Shown one piece after another: positions 1 to 11,119 of a DNA stretch of 64,000 nucleotides; within the stretch, counting starts at the first letter, position 1, and every line of letters starts with the position of its first letter. This DNA is from Pseudomonadota bacterium (GTDB lineage: Bacteria > Pseudomonadota > Gammaproteobacteria > Acidiferrobacterales > UBA6901). The stretch lies in NCBI GenBank assembly GCA_021785515.1, contig JAJYEX010000001.1, positions 578,196-642,195 of the forward strand, written 5' to 3'. The notes under the pieces are model-generated. The model was not told the origin of the DNA, did no database searches, and was given only the letters and a program-made list of their open reading frames with translations. Both the position numbers and the translations under genes were made by a program.

Positions 1-2
1 TC

Positions 3-197
3 GTTATCTGCAAAGTGGGTGACGGCCGTTACCGCAGCCAGTTTTTCTACAGTGTCCGCGACCAGTACGGAACCGGACGCGAAGTCTATGACGATCTTGC
101 CGAATGCGTCACCGTACTCCTGCAGGTCCAGTCGGATCATGAGCGCGGGCAGGCTTTGGACCCTGATACGGCCGATCGTACGAGGGGTAATGCCTGA
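3..197 (+). CDS. possible 3' end of a CDS cut by the window start, or a small ORF; function unknown
   Basis: Frame 3 is open from the first base to the stop at about 197 (VICKVGDGRYRSQFFYSVRDQYGTGREVYDDLAECV...); composition looks protein-like, no family recognised. Confidence 0.3.
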   Translation, partial: VICKVGDGRYRSQFFYSVRDQYGTGREVYDDLAECVTVLLQVQSDHERGQALDPDTADRTRGNA

Positions 198-239
198 CTG
201 TACGGATTCAATCAGAGAGAACGGGGGAGCAACATAACC

Positions 240-1511
240 ATGCGAGATAAATCGCCGAAGAACGCCTTCTACGCCCAATCCGGCGGAGTAACTGCAGTCA
301 TCAATGCGTCCGCCTGCGGCGTCATCGAGACGGCCCGCAAGCACCGCAACAAAATCGGCAGGCTCTATGCGGGACGCAACGGAATCATCGGCGCGCTGAC
401 CGAGGATCTGATAGACACCAACCGTGAGTCGGCCAGCGCAATCCGGGCGTTACGCCACACCCCGGCGGGCGCCTTCGGTTCCTGCCGTTACAAACTCAAG
501 AGCCTAGAACAGAATCGGCGCGAGTACGAACGCCTCATCGAGGTCTTTCAGGCACACGATATCGGCTACTTTTTCTACAACGGTGGAGGAGATTCGGCCG
601 ACACCTGCCTCAAGATTTCGCAGCTCTCGGAGACCATGGGCTACCCGATCATCGCGGTCCATGTCCCGAAGACGGTCGATAACGATCTGCCGGTGACCGA
701 CAACTGCCCCGGGTTCGGGTCCGTTGCCAAATACATCGCGGTCTCCACGCGTGAGGCGAGTTTCGACGTCGCCTCCATGGCCAAGACCTCCACCAAGGTT
801 TTCATTCTCGAGGTGATGGGCCGGCATGCCGGATGGATCGCGGCGGCGGGCGGGCTGGCATCCAGCCGTGATACCGAAATCCCGATTGTAATCCTGTTCC
901 CTGAAGTCACTTTCGACCGTGAGCGGTTTCTCGCCAAGGTCGGAGCGGCGGTCAAGAAATTCGGATACTGCACCGTCGTCGTATCAGAGGGCGTCAAGAG
1001 TGCTGACGGCAAGTTCCTGGCGGATCAGGGGCTGCGTGACGCCTTCGGTCATGCCCAACTCGGCGGCGTGGCACCGGTAGTAGCGTCGATTATCAAGGAA
1101 GGACTGGGGTTCAAATACCACTGGGGCGTTGCGGATTACCTGCAGCGCGCAGCCCGGCATATCGCGTCCAAGACTGACGTGGACCAGGCGTACGCCATGG
1201 GCAAAGCGGCCGTCGAGCTGGCCATACGCGGCAACAATTCGGTGATGCCGACGATTGTCCGCAAAGCAAACAAGCCGTACAAATGGACGGTCGGTGTGTC
1301 TCCGCTGAGCAAGGTCGCAAACATCGAAAAAATGATGCCGAGCGATTTCATCACGCGCGACGGATTTGGGATCACGGCCAAATGCCGCACCTACCTCGAG
1401 CCGCTCATCAAGGGCGAAGACTATCCCCCGTACCGAGACGGCATGCCGCAGTATGTGCGCCTCAAGAATGTGCCCGTAAAGAAGCGACTCAAGGGCCAGT
1501 TCAAAATATGA
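240..1511 (+). CDS. pfp: 6-phosphofructokinase, probably pyrophosphate-dependent
   Basis: PFK motifs (YNGGGDSADTCLKIS, PKTVDNDLPVTDNCPGFGSVAKY, EVMGRHAGWIA); adjacent to H+-PPase. Confidence 0.9.
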   Translation: MRDKSPKNAFYAQSGGVTAVINASACGVIETARKHRNKIGRLYAGRNGIIGALTEDLIDTNRESASAIRALRHTPAGAFGSCRYKLKSLEQNRREYERLIEVFQAHDIGYFFYNGGGDSADTCLKISQLSETMGYPIIAVHVPKTVDNDLPVTDNCPGFGSVAKYIAVSTREASFDVASMAKTSTKVFILEVMGRHAGWIAAAGGLASSRDTEIPIVILFPEVTFDRERFLAKVGAAVKKFGYCTVVVSEGVKSADGKFLADQGLRDAFGHAQLGGVAPVVASIIKEGLGFKYHWGVADYLQRAARHIASKTDVDQAYAMGKAAVELAIRGNNSVMPTIVRKANKPYKWTVGVSPLSKVANIEKMMPSDFITRDGFGITAKCRTYLEPLIKGEDYPPYRDGMPQYVRLKNVPVKKRLKGQFKI

Positions 1512-1608
1512 CTTTGGTGGCAGGCGTCCGGTCGACGGGCGAAGACACCCGATTGGCCGTTCATCGCATGCTGCAGACCGGTTCCGATCGGTCGGAGGTC
1601 GCACGTCC

Positions 1609-1830
1609 ATGACGCTCGACAAGGCCAGGGAGCTACTCCAGGTTCAGGCTGATTTCGGGGGGTTCTACAACGGTAATTCCGCCAAGCTGATCCTGTCGGA
1701 AGTCAACCGCGAACACGGCCAGGCGGCCGTGGACCGGCTGATCCGCGAGGTGCATCTCGACCAGGTCTTCGGTTTTGTTCCCGGAACACGCTTCGAGGGA
1801 GGGCTTGCGGTCAAGGACAAGCAGTCCTGA
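1609..1830 (+). CDS. small conserved-looking hypothetical protein between pfp and hppA
   Basis: 73 aa ORF, co-directional, MTLDKARELLQVQADFGGFYNGNSAKLILSEVNREHG. Confidence 0.65.
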   Translation: MTLDKARELLQVQADFGGFYNGNSAKLILSEVNREHGQAAVDRLIREVHLDQVFGFVPGTRFEGGLAVKDKQS

Positions 1831-1857
1831 CGGGGCGGTGAACTACGCGACAACCAA

Positions 1858-1871
1858 TTGACCGGGATCAA
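1858..1871. promoter_or_regulatory. FNR-type box (TTGAC-CGGG-ATCAA) upstream of hppA
   Basis: 9 of 10 match to TTGAT-N4-ATCAA, about 106 bp upstream of the hppA start. Confidence 0.45.
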
Positions 1872-1976
1872 TGTGGCAGCTTTCGGTGCATGGCATTTTA
1901 GTAGTCTTTGCTAAAAATGCCTTGTTGCAATCCCCGATAAGCGGTTTTTGAGTTTCATTTAACTGGGAGGATCGAT

Positions 1977-3995
1977 ATGTCTGACAGTTTGGTATTCGCG
2001 TTCGTGTGCGCGGCCGCGGCCCTGGTATATGGGCTTATTTCCATCTGGTGGATTCTACAGAAGCCCACAGGTGATGCGCGCATGCAGGAGATTGCACATG
2101 CGATTCAACAAGGCGCGTCGGCCTATCTCAGGCGGCAATATTCCACCATCGCGATCGTTGGCGTCATCCTCTTCGCAATCATCTTTTTCGCACTGAACAA
2201 GCTCACTGCCTTCGGGTTCGCCATCGGCGCAATCTGCTCCGGTCTGGCGGGCGTCCTGGGCATGAACATCTCGGTAAGATCCAACGTGCGCACCGCTGAG
2301 GCGGCCAAGGGTGGGCTCAACGCTGCACTCAAGGTCGCGTTTCACGGTGGCGCCATCACCGGCCTGCTGGTCGTCGGGCTCGGACTGCTGGGCTGCACCG
2401 GCTACTACACCGTGCTCCACTACCTTACGCCAGCGGGACAGAGCGTCAGTCTGTCGCCTCTCGTTGGTCTCGCCTTCGGCGCATCCCTGATTTCGATTTT
2501 TGCCCGTCTCGGCGGTGGCATCTTCACCAAGGGCGCGGACGTCGGCGCGGACCTCGTCGGCAAGGTTGAAGCCGGCATTCCCGAGGATGACCCGCGCAAC
2601 CCGGCGGTCATTGCCGACAACGTTGGCGACAACGTCGGCGACTGCGCGGGGATGGCGGCTGACCTTTTTGAAACCTATGCCGTCACGCTCGTCGCCAGCA
2701 TGCTGCTCGGCAGCCTTCTGATGAAGGGTTTCAATAATGCCGTGCTTTATCCGCTGGTCATCGGCGGCGTCTCGATCCTGGCCTCCATCGTGGGCACCTT
2801 CTTCGTTAAGGCGCGCGAAGGCGGCAAGATCATGAACGCCCTGTATCGCGGCCTGATTGTGGCCGGCATCATCTCAGCGGTGGCGTTCTACTTCGTCACT
2901 GACAAGCTGATGGCCGGGAACGGCGTTTACGCCTGGCACGCGCTTTACTACAGCGCGCTGATTGGTCTGGGCGTCACTGCGGCGATGGTGCTTATCACCG
3001 AATACTACACCGCAACCGAATTCAAACCAGTACGCTATATTGCGGAAGCATCCACCACGGGTCACGGGACTAACGTCATTGCCGGACTGGCCGTATCGAT
3101 GAAGGCAACTGCGGGTCCGGTGCTGGTGATCTGTGCCGGCATCTGGGGCGCATACGCGCTCGCCGGCCTCTACGGCATTGCCGTCGCCGCCACGTCCATG
3201 CTGTCAATGACCGGCATCATCGTGGCACTCGACGCCTACGGCCCCATCACCGACAACGCCGGCGGCATCGCGGAGATGGCAAACCTCCCGGCACAGATCC
3301 GTGACATCACTGACCCGCTGGACGCAGTCGGCAACACCACCAAGGCGGTAACCAAGGGCTACGCGATCGGATCAGCCGGCCTTGCGGCACTGGTGCTTTT
3401 TGCCGACTACACGCAAGGTCTCGCGGCCCGCGGCAAGTTGGTCTCGTTTTCCCTCTCCGACCACATGGTGATCATCGGGCTGTTCATCGGCGGACTGGTG
3501 CCCTACCTGTTCGGCGCCATGGCCATGGAGGCAGTTGGCCGCGCCGCCGGTTCAGTGGTGGTCGAGGTGCGCCGCCAGTTCAAGGAAATCCCGGGGATCA
3601 TGGAAGGCAAGGCCAAACCTGACTACTCCAAGGCTGTCGACATGCTGACGCGTGCCGCCATCAAGGAGATGATCATCCCCTCGCTGCTGCCTATCCTGGT
3701 CCCGGTGGTCGTAGGCCTGGTGCTGGGCCCGCAGGCACTCGGTGGAGTACTGGTGGGGTCGATCGTCACTGGGCTGTTCGTCGCGATCTCCATGACAACT
3801 GGCGGCGGCGCCTGGGATAACGCCAAGAAGTATATCGAGTCCGGCAATTACGGCGGCAAGGGATCCGATACCCACAAGGCTGCGGTGACCGGTGACACGG
3901 TTGGCGACCCCTACAAGGATACCGCCGGGCCGGCTGTCAACCCGTTGATCAAGATCATCAACATTGTGGCGCTTCTGCTCGTGGCGGTCTTGTAA
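1977..3995 (+). CDS. hppA: membrane-bound K+-insensitive or -stimulated proton-translocating pyrophosphatase
   Basis: Signature [54 protein letters not shown]. Confidence 0.95.
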   Translation: MSDSLVFAFVCAAAALVYGLISIWWILQKPTGDARMQEIAHAIQQGASAYLRRQYSTIAIVGVILFAIIFFALNKLTAFGFAIGAICSGLAGVLGMNISVRSNVRTAEAAKGGLNAALKVAFHGGAITGLLVVGLGLLGCTGYYTVLHYLTPAGQSVSLSPLVGLAFGASLISIFARLGGGIFTKGADVGADLVGKVEAGIPEDDPRNPAVIADNVGDNVGDCAGMAADLFETYAVTLVASMLLGSLLMKGFNNAVLYPLVIGGVSILASIVGTFFVKAREGGKIMNALYRGLIVAGIISAVAFYFVTDKLMAGNGVYAWHALYYSALIGLGVTAAMVLITEYYTATEFKPVRYIAEASTTGHGTNVIAGLAVSMKATAGPVLVICAGIWGAYALAGLYGIAVAATSMLSMTGIIVALDAYGPITDNAGGIAEMANLPAQIRDITDPLDAVGNTTKAVTKGYAIGSAGLAALVLFADYTQGLAARGKLVSFSLSDHMVIIGLFIGGLVPYLFGAMAMEAVGRAAGSVVVEVRRQFKEIPGIMEGKAKPDYSKAVDMLTRAAIKEMIIPSLLPILVPVVVGLVLGPQALGGVLVGSIVTGLFVAISMTTGGGAWDNAKKYIESGNYGGKGSDTHKAAVTGDTVGDPYKDTAGPAVNPLIKIINIVALLLVAVL

Positions 3996-4054
3996 AATTG
4001 CCGGACACGCTGCGCCCGGTACCCTCGGGCGCGGCGCGGATCGGACGCTGTACT

Positions 4055-4087
4055 CGGGGGCTGGCGATCGCCGGCCCCCGTGCTTTT
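4055..4087 (+). terminator. putative intrinsic terminator after hppA
   Basis: CGGGGGC...GCCCCCG hairpin followed by TGCTTTT. Confidence 0.5.
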
Positions 4088-4259
4088 CGTGTACAATGCT
4101 GCCAGCAAACCGCATCAACCGAGACTGGAATCTCACCGTGAACCCCGGGCACCGCTTAACCTGTTCCCTGCGGCAGGCAGATTGCTCACGGCCGCTGCCT
4201 GGTGTCCGGGCAGCATGGATCGCTGGCGCTGTCTGCACACCTCACCGTGACCGTGTCTC

Positions 4260-4814
4260 ATGAAGATCTGCATCGTCTCGGACAGCCATGACAACCGCCA
4301 GCGGCTGGCGGCCGCCGTCCGTGATGCGCGGCACCACGGAGCGCAGGCCGTCCTGCATTGCGGCGATGTGGTCGCCCCCAGCACGCTCCACGCCATCATG
4401 CCTTTCGGCCTTCCGGCACATGTCATCCACGGCAACAATGCGGGCGACACGTACCACATGAGCCGTCTGGCGCACGACCCGGACAGCCGGATCCACTACC
4501 ACGGTCAGGATGCGAACATAGAGCTGGATGGTCGCCGTATTTTCATGGTGCATTTTCCGCATTACGCTCGGGCACTGGCCATGACCGGGGATTACGATCT
4601 CGTCTGCTGCGGCCACGAACACCGCGCCCACGTGGAGCAGATCAGGACGATTACGGGCACCAACACGGTGTGGATCAACCCCGGTACGGTCGGCGGTGTT
4701 GGGGCCCCCGCGACCTATGTTTTGGGAGACCTGGAAACCATGGAGTTTTTCATTCGCAAGGTACCCGAGGACGTCATGATTGCCGGCATTTCCCGGGCCG
4801 CGTCCGGCACGTAA
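4260..4814 (+). CDS. YfcE/MJ0936-type metallophosphoesterase
   Basis: MKICIVSDSHDN...LHCGDV...CCGHEHR...WINPGTVGG motifs. Confidence 0.85.
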   Translation: MKICIVSDSHDNRQRLAAAVRDARHHGAQAVLHCGDVVAPSTLHAIMPFGLPAHVIHGNNAGDTYHMSRLAHDPDSRIHYHGQDANIELDGRRIFMVHFPHYARALAMTGDYDLVCCGHEHRAHVEQIRTITGTNTVWINPGTVGGVGAPATYVLGDLETMEFFIRKVPEDVMIAGISRAASGT

Positions 4815-4879
4815 ACACCTTGTTCCGTCACCGTTCCATAGCACGCGGTCGGTTGTAACTACCCCCGCCAACAATCGCA

Positions 4880-6574
4880 ATGACCGAAACACGAGACAAG
4901 CGCGCATCCTGGATCAAGGACATTCTGATCCTGAGTTTTATCATCGGCCTGCTGTTCAGCTTCATGCTCGGCAGCCGCTCCTTCTGGGAACCTGACGAGG
5001 GGCGCTATGTCGAGATTCCCCGGGAAATGGTCGCTACCGGGAACTACGTCACGCCGCGACTCGACGGAGTGATCTACCTCGAAAAACCAGTCCTGTTCTA
5101 CTGGATGGAATCCGCTGCCATCAAGCTGTTCGGCCTGAACCAGTGGAGCATGCGCCTGTGGCCCGCGCTGCTGGGGCTGCTCGGCTGCATCGCCGTGTAC
5201 CTGGCGGGTCGCAGCCTGTACGGCCGGCCGGCCGGCCTGATCGGCGCAACAGTGCTGGCCACAAACGTCCTTTACTATGGGCTTGCCCGGATCATCACTA
5301 TCGACATGCCGGTCACGTCGCTGCTCACCATATCGATGCTCGCGTTCCTGCTCGGAACGCGGGAACCCCTCGGCGCACGACGACGCTGGCTGATGTGGAC
5401 ATTCTACGCCTTTGCCGCTCTCGCGCTGCTCGCCAAGGGATTGATCGGAGTCGTATTTCCCGGCATGATCATCGGTGCCTGGATCCTGATACGCAATGAC
5501 TGGCGGCTACTGCGCTCCATATACCTGCCGACCGGCCTCGTCTTACTGTTTGCCATCGCAGCTCCCTGGCACATCCTGGTGGCACGTGCAAATCCGACCT
5601 TCCTGCACTACTACTTCATCCGCCAGCATTTTGAACGTTACCTGACCACCGTTGCCCACCGCTACGAGCCTGTGTGGTTTTTTGTTCCGATCATTCTGGC
5701 CGGGCTCTATCCGTGGGCCGTATTTCTGTTCCAGGCGCTGCGCCGCAGTTTTCCAACATCATGGGCAGAATGCGAGCGGGAAAGGGATGCATTGTACTTG
5801 CTGCTCTGGGCTGGGCTGATTTTTGCGTTTTTCTCTTTTTCAGACTCCAAGCTCATTACCTATATCGTGCCGGTATTTCCGCCATTGGCAATCCTGATCG
5901 GACGCTACCTGGCCCCTGCATGGGAGGAAACACCCGTGCGGGGCATGCGCGCCGGACTGTGGGCGCTGCTGGCGGCAAGCTTCGTGTTCGCAGTTCTGAT
6001 GGTTGCTGCACCCCGATTGACTGCGGGCAATCCCAATCTCGGGGTCTATATTGCCATGCTGAGGTATTACCTATATGCGATGGCGGCAACACTCATGACC
6101 GGCAGTGTCGCCGCCCTCATTTTGGCGTACCGCGGACACCCCCGGCGTTCGCTGGTGGTAACGACGGTAATGGGCGGCCTCTTTCTCAGCATACTGTCGA
6201 GCGGCTTGCCGCTCATGAACGACAGGTATTCGGTAAAGACCCTCGCAATGGATCTCAAGCCGCTGCTCGGGCCACATACAGAGGTCATGAATTACCACGC
6301 GTATTACCAGGACCTGCCGGCCTACATCGGAAGAACTGTAACGATCGTAGGATTCAAAGGCGAGCTGGCTTACGGCACAACTCTCGAAAACGACAGCGCC
6401 TGGATCATCGGCGATCACACGTTCTGGCGGCGCTGGCAAAGTGTCAGGACCATCTATATGCTTACCACGCGCAAGCTCTATGCCCAGCTTAGGGCCAGCG
6501 GACGGGGACAATTCCACCTGCTGGCCGCCAGTGGCGACAATGTCCTGCTTACCAACAGCGAGGCCCGGAAATGA
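4880..6574 (+). CDS. arnT: ArnT-like undecaprenyl-phosphate-L-Ara4N / dolichyl-P-mannose-type glycosyltransferase
   Basis: GT83-type N-terminus (SRSFWEPDEGRYVEIPREMVATGNYVTPRLDGVIYLEKPVLFYW), multi-TM, first gene of Arn cluster. Confidence 0.85.
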   Translation: MTETRDKRASWIKDILILSFIIGLLFSFMLGSRSFWEPDEGRYVEIPREMVATGNYVTPRLDGVIYLEKPVLFYWMESAAIKLFGLNQWSMRLWPALLGLLGCIAVYLAGRSLYGRPAGLIGATVLATNVLYYGLARIITIDMPVTSLLTISMLAFLLGTREPLGARRRWLMWTFYAFAALALLAKGLIGVVFPGMIIGAWILIRNDWRLLRSIYLPTGLVLLFAIAAPWHILVARANPTFLHYYFIRQHFERYLTTVAHRYEPVWFFVPIILAGLYPWAVFLFQALRRSFPTSWAECERERDALYLLLWAGLIFAFFSFSDSKLITYIVPVFPPLAILIGRYLAPAWEETPVRGMRAGLWALLAASFVFAVLMVAAPRLTAGNPNLGVYIAMLRYYLYAMAATLMTGSVAALILAYRGHPRRSLVVTTVMGGLFLSILSSGLPLMNDRYSVKTLAMDLKPLLGPHTEVMNYHAYYQDLPAYIGRTVTIVGFKGELAYGTTLENDSAWIIGDHTFWRRWQSVRTIYMLTTRKLYAQLRASGRGQFHLLAASGDNVLLTNSEARK

Positions 6575-6936
6575 CCTATCTTCCGCTGATTCTGCTGGGC
6601 GTGATGCTCAATGCCGGAGCCCAGCTGTTCCTGAAGGAAGGAATGCGCCAAATCGGCCATTTCGCCTTCGCGTGGACGAACGTGGTGCCGATTGGCATGC
6701 AGATTGCCACCAATCCGTATGTCCTGGCCGGATTGTTCAGTTACGTAATCAGCGTCGTGGTATGGCTGATGGTGCTGTCACGCGTTCAGGTGAGCTTTGC
6801 CTATCCGATGCTCAGCTTCGGATACATCGTCACCGCCATTGCAGGCCATTATTTCTTCGACGAGACCCTCTCGTTCACGCGGGTAACCGGCATTCTGGTG
6901 ATCATGGGCGGCATATATCTCGTTACCCGCACCTGA
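6571..6936 (+). CDS. EamA/SMR-like flippase subunit (ArnE/ArnF-type)
   Basis: 121 aa, four hydrophobic segments, overlaps arnT stop and precedes arnB. Confidence 0.75.
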   Translation: MTYLPLILLGVMLNAGAQLFLKEGMRQIGHFAFAWTNVVPIGMQIATNPYVLAGLFSYVISVVVWLMVLSRVQVSFAYPMLSFGYIVTAIAGHYFFDETLSFTRVTGILVIMGGIYLVTRT

Positions 6937-6946
6937 GAGGAACTTT

Positions 6947-8104
6947 ATGGCCGACGAATTTCTTCCCTTCTCCCGCCCCACCATCAGTCCTGAAGCGATT
7001 GACGAGGTGGTGGCCTGCCTGCGATCAGGCTGGATTACCACCGGGCCACGGGTGAAGAAGTTCGAGGAGGCGATTGCCGCCTACGTCGGGGCTCCGCGGG
7101 TGCTGGCGCTGTCTTCGGCCACTGCCGGGCTGCACCTCGCACTGACCGCGCTCGGGCTTGAACCCGGCGACGAGGTCATTACGACCCCTATGACCTTCGC
7201 GGCAACGTTGAACATGATCGTACTGGCCGGCGGCCGGCCGGTACTGGTCGACGTCGAGCCGGACACCTACAACATGGATGTCGGTCAGATCGCGGCAGCG
7301 ATCAGCACACGCACCCGCGCCATCCTGCCGGTCCACTTTGCCGGGTTACCGGTGGACATGGATCCTCTCTACGCACTGGCGGAGAAGCACGGTCTGCGCG
7401 TAATCGAGGATGCGGCGCATGCGATCGGTACGGAGTACCGCGGTAAACGCATTGGCGGCTTTGGCGACACCCAGGTGTTCAGTTTTCATCCAAACAAGAA
7501 CATCACGACAGGTGAAGGCGGGGCGGTAGTGACGCGCGACCAGAAGCTTGCCGACAGCATCGCGCTGCTTCGCTTCCACGGCATGGACAGGGAAGCCTGG
7601 AACCGTTTTGGAAAAAGCGGCAACCAGCACTATGAGATTATAACCCCCGGGTTCAAGTACAACATGATGGATATGCAGGCGGCTCTCGGTCTGCACCAGC
7701 TTCCGGCGCTGGACGGGTTTATCCGCCGCCGGACCGAGATCGCGGCCCGCTACCAGGAAATCCTGGCTGGCTGGCCGCAGTGGACCCTGCCAAGGACACC
7801 CGACTACCCCCATCGTCACGCCTGGCACCTCTATGCCCCGCTGATCAATCCTGCGGAGGCGCACATGGATCGCGACGCCTTTATGCAGGCGATGAAAGAG
7901 CGCAACATAGGTACCGGGCTGCACTATCGGGCGGTACATCTTTACCCGTATTACCGGGACCAGTTCGGATTCAAGCGCGGCGATTTCCCGAATGCTGAGA
8001 GTATTTCGGATCGCATTGTCAGCCTGCCCCTGTTTCCTGGGCTGAGCGACTCCGATCAGGACCGGGTGATCGCCGCCATGGCCGAACTATTTGGGCAGGA
8101 CTGA
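6947..8104 (+). CDS. arnB: UDP-4-amino-4-deoxy-L-arabinose aminotransferase
   Basis: DegT/DnrJ/EryC1 family motifs (GWITTGPRVKKFEEAIAAYVGAP, SFHPNKNITTGEGGAVVT). Confidence 0.9.
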   Translation: MADEFLPFSRPTISPEAIDEVVACLRSGWITTGPRVKKFEEAIAAYVGAPRVLALSSATAGLHLALTALGLEPGDEVITTPMTFAATLNMIVLAGGRPVLVDVEPDTYNMDVGQIAAAISTRTRAILPVHFAGLPVDMDPLYALAEKHGLRVIEDAAHAIGTEYRGKRIGGFGDTQVFSFHPNKNITTGEGGAVVTRDQKLADSIALLRFHGMDREAWNRFGKSGNQHYEIITPGFKYNMMDMQAALGLHQLPALDGFIRRRTEIAARYQEILAGWPQWTLPRTPDYPHRHAWHLYAPLINPAEAHMDRDAFMQAMKERNIGTGLHYRAVHLYPYYRDQFGFKRGDFPNAESISDRIVSLPLFPGLSDSDQDRVIAAMAELFGQD

Positions 8105-9101
8105 CACCATGGCACGACCTTACCTGAGCGTCGTCGTTCCCGTCTACAACGAGGAAGCCAACCTGGGGGCGCTTTTCGAGCGCCTCATTCTCGTGCTGGA
8201 CGCGATCGGAAAGCCGTACGAGATGATATTTACCAACGACGGCAGCCGCGACCGGTCCGCGCTGCTGCTAGAGCAATTTCATAACCGGTATCCGGACCGG
8301 GTATGCGTGATCGATTTCAACGGGAACTTCGGCCAGCACATGGCGATCATGGCCGCATTCGAGCAGGTACGCGGGGACGTTGTTGTGACCCTGGATGCCG
8401 ACCTGCAAAATCCGCCGGAGGAAATTCCGAAGCTGCTTGCCGGGATTGAGGCCGGCTATGATCTGGTGGGCGGCTATCGCAAAGACCGCCGCGACACCTT
8501 GTTTCGTCGCTACGCCTCGAAACTCATAAACTCCCTGCGCGCGAGCATTACCCACATTCGGATGCGCGATCAGGGCTGCATGCTGCGTGCCTACCGGCGC
8601 GAGATAATAGATAACATCAACGCCAGCAACGAAACGTCCACGTTCATACCGGCGCTGGCCTACAGCTTCTCTGCCAATCCTACGGAAATTGAGGTGGAGC
8701 ATCATGCGCGGGCAGCCGGGAAGTCGAAGTACCGTCTGTACGACCTTATTCGACTGAACTTCGACCTGATGACGGGATTTTCGGTGGTTCCATTGCAGAT
8801 GTTCACGATGTTCGGAATCGTCGTATCCATCATGAGCACGCTGTTCGTGGTGTACCTGTTCATACGGCGCATTGTGATCGGACCTGAGGTGCAGGGCGTA
8901 TTTACCCTGTTTGCCATACTTTACTTTCTAGTCGGCGTCCTCATCATGGGCCTGGGAATCATCGGAGAATATGTGGGCCGCATTTATCAGGAGGTGCGTC
9001 GTCGTCCGCGGTTCGTGATCCGGCGGACTCTTCTCGCTGGAACCGCGCCCACGGGAATTTCCGGTCAGGCGTCCAGCCGCGGGATCCATGGCGGTGACTA
9101 G
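8091..9101 (+). CDS. arnC: undecaprenyl-phosphate Ara4N-formyltransferase-type glycosyltransferase
   Basis: GT2 motifs (SVVVPVYNEEANL, DADLQNPPEEIP), two C-terminal TM segments. Confidence 0.9.
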   Translation: MGRTDTMARPYLSVVVPVYNEEANLGALFERLILVLDAIGKPYEMIFTNDGSRDRSALLLEQFHNRYPDRVCVIDFNGNFGQHMAIMAAFEQVRGDVVVTLDADLQNPPEEIPKLLAGIEAGYDLVGGYRKDRRDTLFRRYASKLINSLRASITHIRMRDQGCMLRAYRREIIDNINASNETSTFIPALAYSFSANPTEIEVEHHARAAGKSKYRLYDLIRLNFDLMTGFSVVPLQMFTMFGIVVSIMSTLFVVYLFIRRIVIGPEVQGVFTLFAILYFLVGVLIMGLGIIGEYVGRIYQEVRRRPRFVIRRTLLAGTAPTGISGQASSRGIHGGD

Positions 9102-10050
9102 TCCGCGGATACTGGTTTTTGCCTACCACGATGTGGGTTACGAATGTCTCGAGGTCCTGATCCGGCGTGGATCGAACATCGTCGGTGTATTCACCCACCA
9201 GGACAGCCCGACGGAAAACATCTGGTTCAAATCGGTTCTCGCGCTGGCGCGCATGCATGCCATACCGGTGCATTCGCCGGAGTCGGTAAACACGCCGGAC
9301 TGGATTAATCGCATTCGTGCGCTGCAGCCTGAGATTCTGTTTTCGTTCTACTACCGGAATCTCATCTGCCAGGAGATTCTGGAGATTCCGAGTTTGGGTG
9401 CCTTCAATATGCACGGGTCCCTGTTGCCACGTTACCGTGGACGGGTTCCGGTAAACTGGGCTGTACTGAACGGCGAAACCCGCACCGGGGCAACACTGCA
9501 CGTGATGACCAGACGACCGGATGCCGGGGACATCGTGGGCCAGGAGGAAGTGGCGATCGGCCCGTTTGATACCGCCCAACAGGTCTTTGTCAAGGTCACC
9601 GCCGCGGCGAAACGGCTGCTGGAAAAACAGATTGGCTCGATTGAATCCGGCACCATACATCGCCAGGCCCAGGATGAAACGGCGGCAAGCTACTTTGGTG
9701 GCCGCAAACCCGAGGACGGCCGTATTGACTGGGCACAATCGGCCCAGCAGGTATTTAATCTCGTGCGGGCCGTCACGCACCCCTATCCTGGCGCATTTAC
9801 AGACCTGGGGGGCCGCCGGCTGTACATATGGTGGGCGCTTCCGAGGCCGGACAAAGGTCAAGGTGCACCAGGGGAAGTGATGTCGGCCCGCCCGCTTACC
9901 GTTGGTACGGGATCCGGCCACCTCGAAGTCGTCACTCTGCAGTGGCAGGACGACGACGAGCAGCCGGCGTCGGCCGGCACCCATGGTCTGCGCCCTGGAT
10001 TGCGCCTGGGCTTACCGCAGGCACCGTCGCATCCGGACACAATGAATTGA
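9088..10050 (+). CDS. UDP-Ara4N formyltransferase (stand-alone ArnA N-terminal half)
   Basis: Formyltransferase motifs (FNMHGSLLPRYRGRVPVNWAVLNGE, MTRRPDAGDIVGQ). Confidence 0.88.
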   Translation: MAVTSPRILVFAYHDVGYECLEVLIRRGSNIVGVFTHQDSPTENIWFKSVLALARMHAIPVHSPESVNTPDWINRIRALQPEILFSFYYRNLICQEILEIPSLGAFNMHGSLLPRYRGRVPVNWAVLNGETRTGATLHVMTRRPDAGDIVGQEEVAIGPFDTAQQVFVKVTAAAKRLLEKQIGSIESGTIHRQAQDETAASYFGGRKPEDGRIDWAQSAQQVFNLVRAVTHPYPGAFTDLGGRRLYIWWALPRPDKGQGAPGEVMSARPLTVGTGSGHLEVVTLQWQDDDEQPASAGTHGLRPGLRLGLPQAPSHPDTMN

Positions 10051-10071
10051 CATATTCAACGGAGATACAAA

Positions 10072-11112
10072 ATGACTCTTAAGGTTCTTATCCTCGGCGT
10101 CAACGGCTTTATCGGCAACAGCCTGACGCAGCACATTCTCGAAAGCAAAGACTGGGAAGTTTACGGAATGGACATGAACGCCGACAAGCTCGGCGAGTGT
10201 CTGGGCGACAAGCGTTTCCATTTTGTTGAGGGTGACATCACGATTAATCGCGAGTGGATCGAGTACCATGTAAAGAAATGCGACGTGGTACTTCCGCTGG
10301 TGGCGATTGCCACCCCGGCCACCTACGTGACCGACCCGCTGCGGGTGTTTGAGCTGGACTTCGAGGCCAATCTGCATATCGTGCGCATGTGCGTCCGCTA
10401 CGGAAAGCGGGTACTTTTCCCCTCCACCTCGGAAGTCTACGGCATGAGTCCGGAAGCCGAGTTCGACGAGGAGAACACTAACCTCGTTTTAGGCCCGATC
10501 CACAAGCAGCGCTGGATTTACTCCTGCTCGAAACAGCTCATGGATCGCGTTATATTTGCTTATGGTGCCAAGGAAAACCTGAAATTTACTCTGTTCCGTC
10601 CGTTCAACTGGATAGGACCAAAGCTCGACAACATTTTCGAACCCAAGGAGGGCAGCTCGCGGGTTCTGACTCAGTTCATCGGGAATATCCTGCGTGGCCA
10701 GGATATCAGGCTTGTGGACGGGGGCGAACAGCGACGCAGCTTTACATACATAGACGACGGCGTGGACGCCCTTCTGCGCATCATCGAGAACAAAGACGGT
10801 TGCGCCGATGGTCGTATCTTCAACATCGGAAATCCTCGAAATGACATGTCGATCCGCAAGCTGGCGGAAACACTGGTGGCGCTTATCAAAACCTACCCGA
10901 AATACGCGAAGCTTGCGGACAGCGTGAAGCTCGTCACTACGAGCTCCAGCGAGTACTACGGTAAGGGCTACCAAGACATCCTGACCCGCGTACCATCGAT
11001 CAAGAACGCCCAGAAATATCTGGGATGGAACCCGACTACAGACCTTAAGACAGCGCTGCATAAGACGCTCGACTATCATTTGGGGCGACCTACCCAGGAG
11101 CTGGAGGGCTGA
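10072..11112 (+). CDS. UDP-glucuronic acid oxidative decarboxylase (stand-alone ArnA C-terminal half)
   Basis: SDR GxxGxxG (LGVNGFIGN), [34 protein letters not shown]. Confidence 0.9.
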   Translation: MTLKVLILGVNGFIGNSLTQHILESKDWEVYGMDMNADKLGECLGDKRFHFVEGDITINREWIEYHVKKCDVVLPLVAIATPATYVTDPLRVFELDFEANLHIVRMCVRYGKRVLFPSTSEVYGMSPEAEFDEENTNLVLGPIHKQRWIYSCSKQLMDRVIFAYGAKENLKFTLFRPFNWIGPKLDNIFEPKEGSSRVLTQFIGNILRGQDIRLVDGGEQRRSFTYIDDGVDALLRIIENKDGCADGRIFNIGNPRNDMSIRKLAETLVALIKTYPKYAKLADSVKLVTTSSSEYYGKGYQDILTRVPSIKNAQKYLGWNPTTDLKTALHKTLDYHLGRPTQELEG

Positions 11113-11119
11113 GGCTGTC

